From Methylophilaceae bacterium (GTDB taxonomy: Bacteria > Pseudomonadota > Gammaproteobacteria > Burkholderiales > Methylophilaceae): DNA of 64,000 nucleotides. The DNA lies in assembly GCA_905339275.1 (NCBI GenBank), contig CAJPFK010000003.1, positions 62,001 to 126,000 of the forward strand. Direction: 5' to 3'. A model generated the notes under the pieces. That model was not told the origin of the DNA and searched no databases. It saw nothing but the letters and a program-made list of their open reading frames with translations. Shown piece after piece: positions 32,386 through 44,751 of the stretch. Both the position numbers and the translations under genes were made by a program. Position 1 is the first letter of the stretch, and every line of letters starts with the position of its first letter.

Positions 32386-32406
32386 AAATGAGGCCGGAGT
32401 CATTTA
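32386..32406 (+). repeat. GGAGTC dispersed repeat, diverged direct copy
   Basis: This 21-bp segment differs at two positions from the segment at 53237-53257, and both are followed by a TCCGCAAA block. It marks the left limit of the accessory island and suggests that both islands contain remnants of the same element. Confidence 0.55.
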
Positions 32407-32474
32407 TGCGGCTTTCCGCAAACCCCGTACCGCCCCGCTATCACGAATAACAATAACAGAGACTTTTCATTTTA

Positions 32475-32502
32475 TTAAAATTAACTCCGACCCCATTTAT
32501 TC
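32475..32502 (-). repeat. 28-bp inverted repeat, left copy flanking the pilin cassette
   Basis: Read on the minus strand this 28-bp sequence (core ATGGGGTCGGAGT) matches 34419-34446 on the plus strand at 27 of 28 positions. The two copies face each other around the three-gene pilin cassette. The core resembles sequences often seen at REP/RAYT-type or IS200-like element ends, but no transposase is present. Confidence 0.8.
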
Positions 32503-32521
32503 ATGGACCACTATCAAACTA

Positions 32522-33532
32522 ATGAGAAGACAAATAACAAAACAGTTAAAACAGTCATGGGGGTTCTCACTGGTAGAGATGGCCGTTGTCATCGCCATTA
32601 TGGGCATCCTGATGACCTTTGGTATCAAGCTGGCTACAAGCTATCAGAATAAGGGCGCATTTTCGGCAACCGTTGATCGCCAGAAGGAAATCAGAGACAC
32701 TCTGACCGCTTACCTAGGACAACATGGCAAGTTGCCTTGTCCGGCAGCCATCCCGGTTCCTGGGAATGTCGTCAATGGAGAAGAGGTACGGCTTGATGAC
32801 TTCTGTGCCAACAAAAGAGGTTTAGTTCCATTCGCAACTCTTGGCCTACCTAAAAATTCAGTAGTCGATGGATGGGATAGGTTTTTCACGTATTCTGTGT
32901 GGGATAACCAAGATACGGCGCCTTGCACCGCATTATCTACAACTCCCATCAACGGTGTGCCTCAAAACTGGACTGCTGCAGCCTACTTGGCAGGCTCAAA
33001 CATAAATACTTACCAAGACGGCGGAGATGGTTGCATAAGGATCAATGACGATGAGATTGTGAGACGATCTGTTGCAGTCATTGTTTCACACGGACCCAAT
33101 GGTTTTGGTGGCGTCAATTCAAAGAGCGAATCAGTACCAGATTTTGATGATGACGCAGTTGATGAAGAGAAAATTAATTTCATAACCGCTGCTCCTACAA
33201 ACGTTAGTTCACAGCCAATCAATCTAAATGGATTCGACGATATCGTCATGGGCATCACTGCAAACGACTTACTAAATCCCTTGAAGAAGTCTGGAACTAT
33301 CTTAAGCATTAGAGAGTTGGAAAGGCAGTATTTATATACCTTGTTTAATGTGGATTCAGAAGCTTGTACTATTGAGAGAATAAACCCCGCCATCCTTGTT
33401 ATTAACTCCTTAAATCAAGCCACTCTGAGCCTTCCGTATCCACACACTACCAGCCTTATACTATCATCTGAGCGGTACTGTGCATCAGGCACATCCTTCC
33501 CATTTACGCCACCTCCTCCGGCAGGTCTATAA
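32522..33532 (+). CDS. Prepilin-like protein with large cysteine-containing C-terminal domain
   Basis: I start at the ATG 32522, giving 336 aa (MRRQITKQLKQSWGFSLVEM). The start fits a type IV prepilin/pseudopilin: basic leader, cleavage between Gly14 and Phe15, Glu at +5 (Glu19), then a hydrophobic helix (about residues 20-40). The remaining 290 residues do not match a pilin I know. They contain six cysteines (in LPCPA, DFCANK, APCTA, DGCIR, EACTI, RYCAS), an even number that fits disulfides in an exported protein, and a proline-rich tail (FTPPPPAG). It would be processed by a prepilin peptidase encoded elsewhere. The gene is AT-rich relative to the housekeeping flanks and abuts the next gene with no gap. 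Confidence 0.8.
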   Translation: MRRQITKQLKQSWGFSLVEMAVVIAIMGILMTFGIKLATSYQNKGAFSATVDRQKEIRDTLTAYLGQHGKLPCPAAIPVPGNVVNGEEVRLDDFCANKRGLVPFATLGLPKNSVVDGWDRFFTYSVWDNQDTAPCTALSTTPINGVPQNWTAAAYLAGSNINTYQDGGDGCIRINDDEIVRRSVAVIVSHGPNGFGGVNSKSESVPDFDDDAVDEEKINFITAAPTNVSSQPINLNGFDDIVMGITANDLLNPLKKSGTILSIRELERQYLYTLFNVDSEACTIERINPAILVINSLNQATLSLPYPHTTSLILSSERYCASGTSFPFTPPPPAGL

Positions 33533-33733
33533 ATGATAAAACGCCTGAAACAAGCCCTAGTCCTGACGCCTGGTATCTACCTTCTGGTTATCTGGATGTT
33601 GGTAATATCCGACGCCAGCTTGTTGGAGACTATGGGGATTTACAAGCTTGCCTTGTGGGGACTCCTGATTTCGTTTGGCAGCGCATATTCGATCGCATTA
33701 TTTTTTTCTGTAGTTCGCGATGACAAAAAATAA
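33533..33733 (+). CDS. 66-aa membrane protein in the pilin cassette
   Basis: The product has two predicted membrane helices (about residues 11-27 and 38-60), a basic N-terminus (MIKRLKQ) and a charged C-terminal tail (VVRDDKK). The ATG follows directly after the preceding stop codon, and the 3' end overlaps the next start by 14 bp. Translation is therefore probably coupled to both neighbours. I do not recognise it; position suggests a helper for assembly or anchoring of the flanking pilin-like proteins. Confidence 0.65.
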   Translation: MIKRLKQALVLTPGIYLLVIWMLVISDASLLETMGIYKLALWGLLISFGSAYSIALFFSVVRDDKK

Positions 33734-34346
33734 TAATGGCTTCACTTTAATCGAGCTAGCGATCGTAGTAGCCGTTATTGGGCTGATTGCCGGCATGATT
33801 TCCATGTCTGGCGGCACCTTGTTTAAATCAAGCAAAACTGCAAAGACGATAGCAATCATCAATGATCTTGGCGAGGCCATCAGTCAGTTTAAAGGCACAT
33901 ACAAATCCCTTCCTGGTGACATGAAAATAACCGATGCAAATGAATTTCCAGACATGCATGCAACATCATGTAGAGAAGGTAACAATAATGAAGTTATTAC
34001 TACTGGTGAATCTGTATGCGTTGTAGAGCACCTATTCCAGGCTGGATTAATCAAAGCAGATGGCGTTGACAACAATGGCAGGAAAATAATGTTATCGCCT
34101 TTTGCTGGCCGAGTTTCCGTGATGCACCCAAAGGCTTCGAAAGCAAGCACTGTCAACTGGTCAAGATATGTTCCGGTTGTTGTTCAAATAGAAAACCTCC
34201 CATGCGACGTAGTTCAGGAGATCGACCGAAAAATTGATGATGATAAGCTGGATGATGGTCATGCAAGGGCTATTGATAACGATGGATCGGCATTACCGTC
34301 TTGCCCTGCAGGGTCTATTGTTCCGTATATGGTGATCGCACTATAG
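33720..34346 (+). CDS. Type IV prepilin-like protein, short leader
   Basis: This 208-aa protein has a textbook class III signal: MTKNNNG/FTLIELAIVVAVIG, cleaved after Gly7 with Glu12 at +5 and a hydrophobic stretch to about residue 28. The globular part has four cysteines (SCREG, VCVVE, PCDVV, SCPAG) and an Asp/Lys-rich stretch (about 170-190), ending PYMVIAL. It could be a major or minor pilin or a type II secretion pseudopilin; no assembly ATPase, platform protein or peptidase is nearby. Codon use is AT-rich like its two neighbours, consistent with joint acquisition. Confidence 0.82.
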   Translation: MTKNNNGFTLIELAIVVAVIGLIAGMISMSGGTLFKSSKTAKTIAIINDLGEAISQFKGTYKSLPGDMKITDANEFPDMHATSCREGNNNEVITTGESVCVVEHLFQAGLIKADGVDNNGRKIMLSPFAGRVSVMHPKASKASTVNWSRYVPVVVQIENLPCDVVQEIDRKIDDDKLDDGHARAIDNDGSALPSCPAGSIVPYMVIAL

Positions 34347-34407
34347 CAAGTAGGGCGAACGTGCGAAGCAGTCCGCCGAATGAAATACCCCAACATACGG
34401 CGTACTG

Positions 34408-34446
34408 GAATAAATGGGGAATAAATGGGGTCGGAGTCAATTTTAA
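34408..34446 (+). repeat. 28-bp inverted repeat, right copy, plus a partial tandem duplicate
   Basis: Positions 34419-34446 match the left repeat (32475-32502, opposite strand) at 27 of 28 positions. The first 12 bases (GGAATAAATGGG type) are also duplicated in tandem at 34408-34419. It lies 73 bp after the stop of the last cassette gene. Confidence 0.8.
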
Positions 34447-34472
34447 TAGATTTATAAACCAGCAAACTATAA

Positions 34473-34507
34473 AAAGCACAGCGGCGCCTTGAGCGCCGCT
34501 GTGCTTT
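34473..34507. terminator. Strong bidirectional hairpin terminator
   Basis: A perfect 15-bp stem (AAAGCACAGCGGCGC / GCGCCGCTGTGCTTT) encloses a 5-nt loop (CTTGA). It lies between the pilin cassette (plus) and the convergent katG gene (minus), and A/T-rich flanks on both sides allow action in either direction. Confidence 0.85.
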
Positions 34508-34548
34508 GTTACGTCTGGTCACGAGCCGTGAGTTCAGGCTTTGACCTA

Positions 34549-34584
34549 GTACTCAGCATGACAGAGAGCCATCACGCTGAGTAC
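34549..34584. repeat. Hairpin in the katG 3' region sharing a motif with 53.6 kb
   Basis: GTACTCAGC (34549-34557) pairs with GCTGAGTAC (34576-34584), a 9-bp stem just after the katG stop. Its right part contains AGCCATCACGCTG (34567-34579), which recurs exactly at 53587-53599 in another hairpin upstream of the second katG gene. Confidence 0.55.
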
Positions 34585-34595
34585 CCTATACCACT

Positions 34596-36872
<2,277 letters not shown>

Positions 36873-36925
36873 TTAATTCAGGTTGAACCGGCGCCAGCAT
36901 TGATTCTGCCGATGCCTGACGGACT

Positions 36926-36980
36926 ACAGGTTCCTGTCTGCCACGGCGTGGCTTGGCATATTCATTAATAAGGAACCTGT
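36926..36980. repeat. Nested inverted repeat upstream of katG
   Basis: ACAGGTTCCT (36926-36935) is the exact reverse complement of AGGAACCTGT (36971-36980). The 35-bp interval contains a second perfect hairpin, GCCACG-G-CGTGGC (36940-36952). It would lie in the katG leader or promoter region and could be an RNA structure or a regulator site. Confidence 0.6.
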
Positions 36981-37256
36981 CATTTTCATGATTTATTCCT
37001 TTCAAATTAATGATTTCAATGAATCGCATTCCGTCAGGTTTGGCAGATACTGCTGATGCCCCAAACGGATGACTGCATTTAAAGCGCTTTCGCCATGCAG
37101 TTGAAATTCATTTATCCAATAGCGCCATAGACAAAACCAATAAGGCAGGCTTCGGCTGGTGCAATAGAATGCACAGTAAAAACGAGAGGCTTCGATGCCC
37201 GCATATCGCTATGGTGTGTGTTCAGGGAAATTAGAAACGTCGCAGGATCAGGGACT

Positions 37257-37285
37257 GGTCTATTCGCTGCACGGAATAGCAGACC
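37257..37285. promoter_or_regulatory. Dyad just upstream of oxyR
   Basis: GGTCTATTC (37257-37265) faces GAATAGCAGACC (37274-37285), an inverted repeat interrupted by one extra base, 25 bp before the oxyR ATG. The CTAT/ATAG content recalls OxyR half-sites, so autoregulation is possible but unproven. Confidence 0.4.
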
Positions 37286-37309
37286 GGATCACACACAAAG
37301 GTAACAGCA

Positions 37310-38185
37310 ATGAATTTAAGAGACTTGGGTTATCTGGTCGCCGTCGCCGATTGCAGAAACTTCAGCCAGGCCGCCAGCCAGTGCGCCATCAGCCAGCCAA
37401 CGCTGAGTACGCAAATCAAGAAAGTGGAAGACTATCTGGGCGTGCTCATCTTCTTGCGGGAAAAAAACCAGGTCAGCGTGACCGAACTGGGAGAGGAAAT
37501 CGTCAAGGTAGCACGTAGAGTGCTGACCGACATCCAGCACATCCGGCAGATTGCCGCCCATGCACACAACCCTTATAGCGGCAAGCTCTCGCTGGGCGCA
37601 TTCCCATCGCTCGCCAGTTATGTATTGCCGGAATACGTATTCCGCATCAAACAGCACTTCCCCGACCTGAAAATGCTGGTGGTCGAGGAAAAAACCCATG
37701 CCCTGATGGGACTGCTGCTTGGCATGAAACTGGATGCCGCACTGCTGGCAATGCCGGTGGAACATGAAGAGCTGGAATGCCGCGCGCTGTTTGAAGACCC
37801 TTTCATGCTGGCTGTCTGCGCCGAGCATCCGCTGGCAAAACTGAAAGAAGTGGAAATCAATGCCATAGAACGGGAGAACCTGCTGTTGCTGGACGAAGGG
37901 CACTGCCTGCGTGACCAGGTCCTGAAATTATGTAACCCCTCGCGTTTCATTGAAGACGATTTTCGCGCCTCCAGTCTCGAAACGCTACGCTTCATGGTCA
38001 AGAATGGCGGCGGCATCACGCTGATGCCCTCGGTTGCGATACAAGCGGAAGATAGCGACATCTGTTATATCGACATACGACAGCAACCTAGCCGTACCAT
38101 TGCCCTGGTCTGGCACAAGGATCATCCGCGCAAGAAACTGTTCGAGGAACTAGCCGGCCTGCTCGCCTACAAACCCCTGGCCTGA
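37310..38185 (+). CDS. oxyR: Hydrogen-peroxide-sensing LysR-type regulator OxyR
   Basis: OxyR activates antioxidant genes when peroxide links two cysteines. The 291-aa protein has an N-terminal winged helix (MNLRDLGYLVAVAD..SQAASQCAISQPTLST) and a LysR substrate domain. The redox pair is conserved in LLLDEGHCLRDQVLKLC, as Cys199 and Cys208, the same numbering as in E. coli OxyR. Divergent placement from an exported katG supports direct regulation of that gene, and perhaps of the cytoplasmic katG at 53.8 kb. The start has a weak AAAGGTAA ribosome-binding site. Confidence 0.93.
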   Translation: MNLRDLGYLVAVADCRNFSQAASQCAISQPTLSTQIKKVEDYLGVLIFLREKNQVSVTELGEEIVKVARRVLTDIQHIRQIAAHAHNPYSGKLSLGAFPSLASYVLPEYVFRIKQHFPDLKMLVVEEKTHALMGLLLGMKLDAALLAMPVEHEELECRALFEDPFMLAVCAEHPLAKLKEVEINAIERENLLLLDEGHCLRDQVLKLCNPSRFIEDDFRASSLETLRFMVKNGGGITLMPSVAIQAEDSDICYIDIRQQPSRTIALVWHKDHPRKKLFEELAGLLAYKPLA

Positions 38186-38239
38186 CCCATAGACCGGGCC
38201 ATAGAAAACCATCTCATCCGCCTGATCAGACCAGCCCGG

Positions 38240-38767
38240 CTACCAGCCGAAACCGTAACCGAAGCGATGTCCCCTGTAGAATCCGCGGCCGTAGTAAGGG
38301 TGATAGCCCCACCAGGGTGAATAACTGTAGCCGAAGTATGGATGATAGTATTGCTGTGAGCGCCACTGGTAGTCACGTTTGAGGCGTTTCTTCTCTTCTT
38401 CGTTTTCTCGCTCGCGTTTGTTGATTTCGTCGGCCAGACTATCTCGCAGTGCCTGCTCGCGGCTGGCATGAATGTAATCCAGCACCTTGGCATTGACGCC
38501 TTGCTTGCTTAACTCCAGCGCCTGCGATGGCGTCAGATCGTATCGCGATTCGGTAGCCTTGATTTTCTCGATGATTTCATCGGGAGAAGTGCCGCTTCTG
38601 GATAAGGCAACGATTTCTTCCAGGCTCAGATTCGGCACAGGCTTGGGCATGATCTGCTCAAGTTCCTCCGGCGATATCCTCTGGATGTCAGGCTCCTGCA
38701 CTTGAGTGGTCGCGCAGCCGGACAATACGACCATTAAACCCAATAATCCAGTTGTCAGTCTGCGCAT
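38240..38767 (-). CDS. Lipoprotein with charged coiled segment and Tyr/Gly/Trp-rich tail
   Basis: The 175-aa product has a lipoprotein signal with lipobox LSGC (Cys18). A helical domain follows (about residues 30-105), with EEIVALSRSGTSPDEIIEKI and LSKQGVNAKVLDYIHAS; this double 'sliding' helix pattern occurs in other small bacterial lipoproteins. Then comes a highly charged stretch (RERENEEEKKRLKRDYQ) and a C-terminal tail dominated by Tyr, Gly, Phe and Trp (about 135-175). The tail is low-complexity and likely disordered or surface-adhesive. I cannot assign a function. It is co-directional with clpB, 32 bp downstream of it. Confidence 0.8.
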   Translation of the reverse strand: MRRLTTGLLGLMVVLSGCATTQVQEPDIQRISPEELEQIMPKPVPNLSLEEIVALSRSGTSPDEIIEKIKATESRYDLTPSQALELSKQGVNAKVLDYIHASREQALRDSLADEINKRERENEEEKKRLKRDYQWRSQQYYHPYFGYSYSPWWGYHPYYGRGFYRGHRFGYGFGW

Positions 38768-38799
38768 CCCCTGCTCCTTTGCTTAAAAATTCCAGCGAC

Positions 38800-41382
<2,583 letters not shown>

Positions 41383-41416
41383 GATGTCCTCTCTGTAAAT
41401 ATCGAATTGATATCAA

Positions 41417-41443
41417 TGTGAGGGATATAACCCGTATTTCAAG
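41417..41443 (-). promoter_or_regulatory. Sigma-32 (heat-shock) promoter of clpB
   Basis: On the minus strand CTTGAA (41438-41443) is followed after exactly 13 bp by CCCTCACA (41417-41424). The heat-shock consensus is CTTGAA-N13/14-CCCCATnT, so the -35 is perfect and the -10 keeps the leading cytosines. Its position 35 bp upstream of the clpB ATG fits. Confidence 0.75.
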
Positions 41444-41581
41444 TAGGGTAAATCACCGGTGAGCCATAACTTTTTGCCATGCTATACTTTTTACAAATGA
41501 AATTCCTGAACTGCGCGCCCCTGCAAACCGACGGCATCAAGAAGAAACGCCCCGCGCAGATTTCGCCCATACCCGCCAATA

Positions 41582-44386
41582 ATGCTTGAAAATTCATCGT
41601 ACGCGTTATTTCTGCCCTTGGCTTTAATTGTCGCCTTTCTTGGCGTCTCATTGCCGTTAATCGCTGAAAGCCATGGCCGGAAGCTGACAACCATGGCTGC
41701 AGGGGCCGTGATGGCAGTGTCCCTGGCATTGCTGGTGCCGCTCTTTCCGGTCGTCATCGGCGGACAGGCGGTGATCGCGCACATTGACTGGCTGCCGGCG
41801 TATGGATTCAACCTGGCGTTCCGCCTCGACGGCCTGGGAATGCTGTTTGCCGTACTGATCCTCGGTATCGGCCTGCTTGTCGTTCTTTACGCCCATTACT
41901 ACCTTCCGGCAGCAGACAAACTCGGGCGCTTCCATGCGCTATTGCTGCTGTTCATGTCCGCCATGCTCGGCATCGTACTCTCCGAAAACCTGCTGATGAT
42001 GGTGGTGTTCTGGGAAATCACCAGCCTGTCGTCATTCCTGCTCATTGCCTACAAATCGGAATCGCATGAATCCCGCATTGCTGCGCGAATGGCATTGGTA
42101 GTAACCGGCGGCGGCGGACTGGCCCTGCTGGCCGGAATCATTCTGCTCGGCAAGGTGGCAGGCAGCTATGAATTAAGCCAGATCATTGCGGTAGCCGACC
42201 AAGTCAGGGCAGACCAGCTTTACCCGGTGATTCTTGCCCTCGTCCTGCTGGGGGCATTCACCAAATCCGCCCAGTTTCCTTTCCATTCCTGGCTGCCGAA
42301 TGCGATGGCCGCGCCGACGCCGGTTTCGGCTTACCTGCACTCCGCTACCATGGTCAAGGCCGGCGTCTTCCTGCTGGCGCGGCTCTACCCCGTGCTTTCC
42401 GGCACCGAAGCCTGGCTCATCAGCGTCAGCAGCATAGGCGCCATCACTCTGGTCTATGGCGCCTACGTAGCCATGTACCGCAATGATTTCAAAGGCCTGC
42501 TGGCATTCTCCACCATCAGCCACCTTGGCCTGATTACACTGCTGTTCGGCCTTGGCACGCCGATGTCGGTCGTTGCCGGGGTGTTCCATATCATCAATCA
42601 CGCCATCTTCAAGGCTTCGCTGTTCATGGCGGCAGGCATCATCGACCATGAATGCGGCTCACGCGACATGCGGCGCGTGAACGGCCTGTTCAAGTTCATG
42701 CCGGTGACGGCGACGCTGGCCATGGTCGCGGCAGGGTCGATGGCCGGCGTGCCGTTGCTCAATGGCTTTCTCAGCAAGGAAATGTTCTTTTCGGAAGCGG
42801 TGCTGTTCTCCGGCTTCGATGGTTCACACCTCATCCTGCCGGTTTTCGCCACCATCGCCGGCATCCTGGCAGTAGCTTATTCCACCCGTTTCATCCATGA
42901 CGTTTTCTTCAACGGCGACCCCATCGATCTGCCGCGCCAGCCACACGAACCGCCGCGCTGGATGCGTGTTCCGGTCGAAATCCTGGTGGCGCTTTGCCTT
43001 GTGGTCGGCATTTTCCCGGCATGGTCGGTCGGCGCCTTGCTGGCCACGGCCGCAGGTGCTGTGCTACAGGCACCGCTGCCGGCTTATGACCTGAAGATCT
43101 GGCATGGTTTCAACCTGGCCTTTGGCATGAGTTTGATTGCATTGGCTGGTGGCGTCGGTCTCTACGCCATGCGCGCCACCTTGATGCGCTGGTATCAGAA
43201 ACTGCCATCGGTGAACAGCCGCACAGCTTTCGAACGCATTCACAAAAACCTGGTGAAACATGCCGAATCCATTCTGGGCCTGCTCGACAACGGCTCATTG
43301 CAACGTTACATCGCACTGCTTTGCCTTTTTGTGCTGGTCTACGGCGGATGGGCTTACATGAGCGGCACCGGCCAGGGCGCCGGCGTCTCCGGATTGCCGG
43401 TCGATACAGCCGGCATGATCGCATTAGCCGCCCTGGCGCTGGGCAGCATAGGCGCCACCCTGATGCATGGACGCAGGTTACTGGCCGTCATACTGATCGG
43501 CATCGTCGGCCTTGTGGTATCACTGGCGTTTATCCGCTTTTCCGCGCCGGACCTGGCACTGACACAACTTTCGGTCGAGGTCGTCACCATCGCGCTGATG
43601 CTGCTCGCGCTCCATTACCTGCCGCAAACCACGCCGCGGGAATCCGCGCCTGCACGCATTGCCATGGATGCCGCGCTGGCAATCGGCATAGGCGGCGGCA
43701 TGGCAGTCATCACCTACGCGCTCCTGACCAGCTCCTTCAGTACGATCTCGGATTACTACCTGCATCAATCCGTTCCCGGCGGGGGCGGCAGCAATGTGGT
43801 GAACGTGATTCTGGTCGACTTTCGCGGTTTCGACACCCTGGGTGAGATTACCGTACTGGCGATGTCGGCACTGGGCGCGCACGCCCTGCTCGACCAGTTG
43901 CGCCTGCGCCCGCCGGCCCGCGATGCAGCAGGCCGCCCGTGGGCCGGCGAACCGCACCCGCTGTTCCTGAAAATGCTCATGCGGCCATTGCTGCCGCTTG
44001 CGCTGGCAGTCGCCATCTATATATTCCTGCGCGGCCACAACCTGCCGGGCGGCGGTTTCGTCGCCGGATTGGTCACCGGCATTGCCCTGATCCTGCAAGC
44101 GCTGGCCGGCGGCTTCTCTTTTGCCGAGGATCGCCTGCCCAGGCATTACCCGCCGTTCCTTGGCCTCGGCCTGAGTTTTGCGGCCGGTATCGGGCTGGTC
44201 AGCTGGTTCTTTGCCAGGCCGTTCCTCACCAGCGCGCATGGTCACATCCAGATGCCATTGCTCGGCGATATCGAACTTGCCTCCGTGATTATTTTCGATC
44301 TGGGCGTCTACCTGGTGGTGGTCGCCACCGTGCTGCTGATCCTGACCGGGCTCGGCAGGCTGCGCATTCCGGAGGAGAAAGCCTGA
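41582..44386 (+). CDS. mrpA: Mrp Na+/H+ antiporter subunit A with fused subunit-B domain
   Basis: The Mrp complex exchanges Na+ (or Li+, K+) for protons and is related to complex I membrane subunits. This 934-aa protein has an NuoL-like antiporter core (about residues 1-480) with the conserved MVVFWEITSLSSFLLIAYK, SAQFPFHSWLPNAMAAPTPVSAYLHS-type region and the NHAIFKASLF segment. C-terminal MrpB-type domains follow (DUF4040-like VEVVTIALMLLAL region, then the MnhB-like RGHNLPGGGFVAGL). A fused AB subunit makes this a group-2 Mrp system. Many Trp/Gly-rich membrane helices are visible. The start has no strong ribosome-binding site; it overlaps mrpC by 1 bp. Confidence 0.93.
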   Translation: MLENSSYALFLPLALIVAFLGVSLPLIAESHGRKLTTMAAGAVMAVSLALLVPLFPVVIGGQAVIAHIDWLPAYGFNLAFRLDGLGMLFAVLILGIGLLVVLYAHYYLPAADKLGRFHALLLLFMSAMLGIVLSENLLMMVVFWEITSLSSFLLIAYKSESHESRIAARMALVVTGGGGLALLAGIILLGKVAGSYELSQIIAVADQVRADQLYPVILALVLLGAFTKSAQFPFHSWLPNAMAAPTPVSAYLHSATMVKAGVFLLARLYPVLSGTEAWLISVSSIGAITLVYGAYVAMYRNDFKGLLAFSTISHLGLITLLFGLGTPMSVVAGVFHIINHAIFKASLFMAAGIIDHECGSRDMRRVNGLFKFMPVTATLAMVAAGSMAGVPLLNGFLSKEMFFSEAVLFSGFDGSHLILPVFATIAGILAVAYSTRFIHDVFFNGDPIDLPRQPHEPPRWMRVPVEILVALCLVVGIFPAWSVGALLATAAGAVLQAPLPAYDLKIWHGFNLAFGMSLIALAGGVGLYAMRATLMRWYQKLPSVNSRTAFERIHKNLVKHAESILGLLDNGSLQRYIALLCLFVLVYGGWAYMSGTGQGAGVSGLPVDTAGMIALAALALGSIGATLMHGRRLLAVILIGIVGLVVSLAFIRFSAPDLALTQLSVEVVTIALMLLALHYLPQTTPRESAPARIAMDAALAIGIGGGMAVITYALLTSSFSTISDYYLHQSVPGGGGSNVVNVILVDFRGFDTLGEITVLAMSALGAHALLDQLRLRPPARDAAGRPWAGEPHPLFLKMLMRPLLPLALAVAIYIFLRGHNLPGGGFVAGLVTGIALILQALAGGFSFAEDRLPRHYPPFLGLGLSFAAGIGLVSWFFARPFLTSAHGHIQMPLLGDIELASVIIFDLGVYLVVVATVLLILTGLGRLRIPEEKA

Positions 44387-44751
44387 TGGAAGCAATACTG
44401 GCGATAGCCATCGGCCTGCTGTCCGGTTGCGGCGTTTACCTCATGCTGCGCGCGCGGACATTCCCCGTGATCCTGGGCCTGACACTGCTCTCTTACGCGG
44501 TCAACCTGTTCCTGTTCGCCAGCGGGCGGCTGGTAATCAATGCGCCGCCGATTATCAGCAGCGAAGCCGGCCGCTACACCGACCCCATTCCGCAAGCGCT
44601 GGTACTGACCGCGATTGTGATCGGCTTCGGCATGACGGCCTATATCGTCACCCTGGCCCTGCGTGGATTGGCTGAGTCCGGCAGCGACCATGTCGATATG
44701 CCGGCAGATGCACAGGACCAGGTTCGGGAGCAGGAAGAAAAACCATCATGA
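44386..44751 (+). CDS. mrpC: Mrp antiporter subunit C
   Basis: MrpC is a NuoK-like three-helix membrane subunit. The 121-aa protein (MEAILAIAIGLLSGCGVYLML) has helices at about residues 1-21, 28-46 and 69-95. It carries the conserved segment DPIPQALVLTAIVIGFGMTA, which holds the family's acidic/polar signature. A charged C-terminal tail (about 100-121) follows. The ATG overlaps the mrpA stop by 1 bp (TGATG with GGAGGAG upstream), and the stop overlaps mrpD by 4 bp. Confidence 0.93.
   Translation: MEAILAIAIGLLSGCGVYLMLRARTFPVILGLTLLSYAVNLFLFASGRLVINAPPIISSEAGRYTDPIPQALVLTAIVIGFGMTAYIVTLALRGLAESGSDHVDMPADAQDQVREQEEKPS

Noticed and set aside
37195-37518. 107-codon open frame overlapping the oxyR start
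   Set aside because: Overlaps the certain oxyR coding region in another frame and lacks protein-like sequence.
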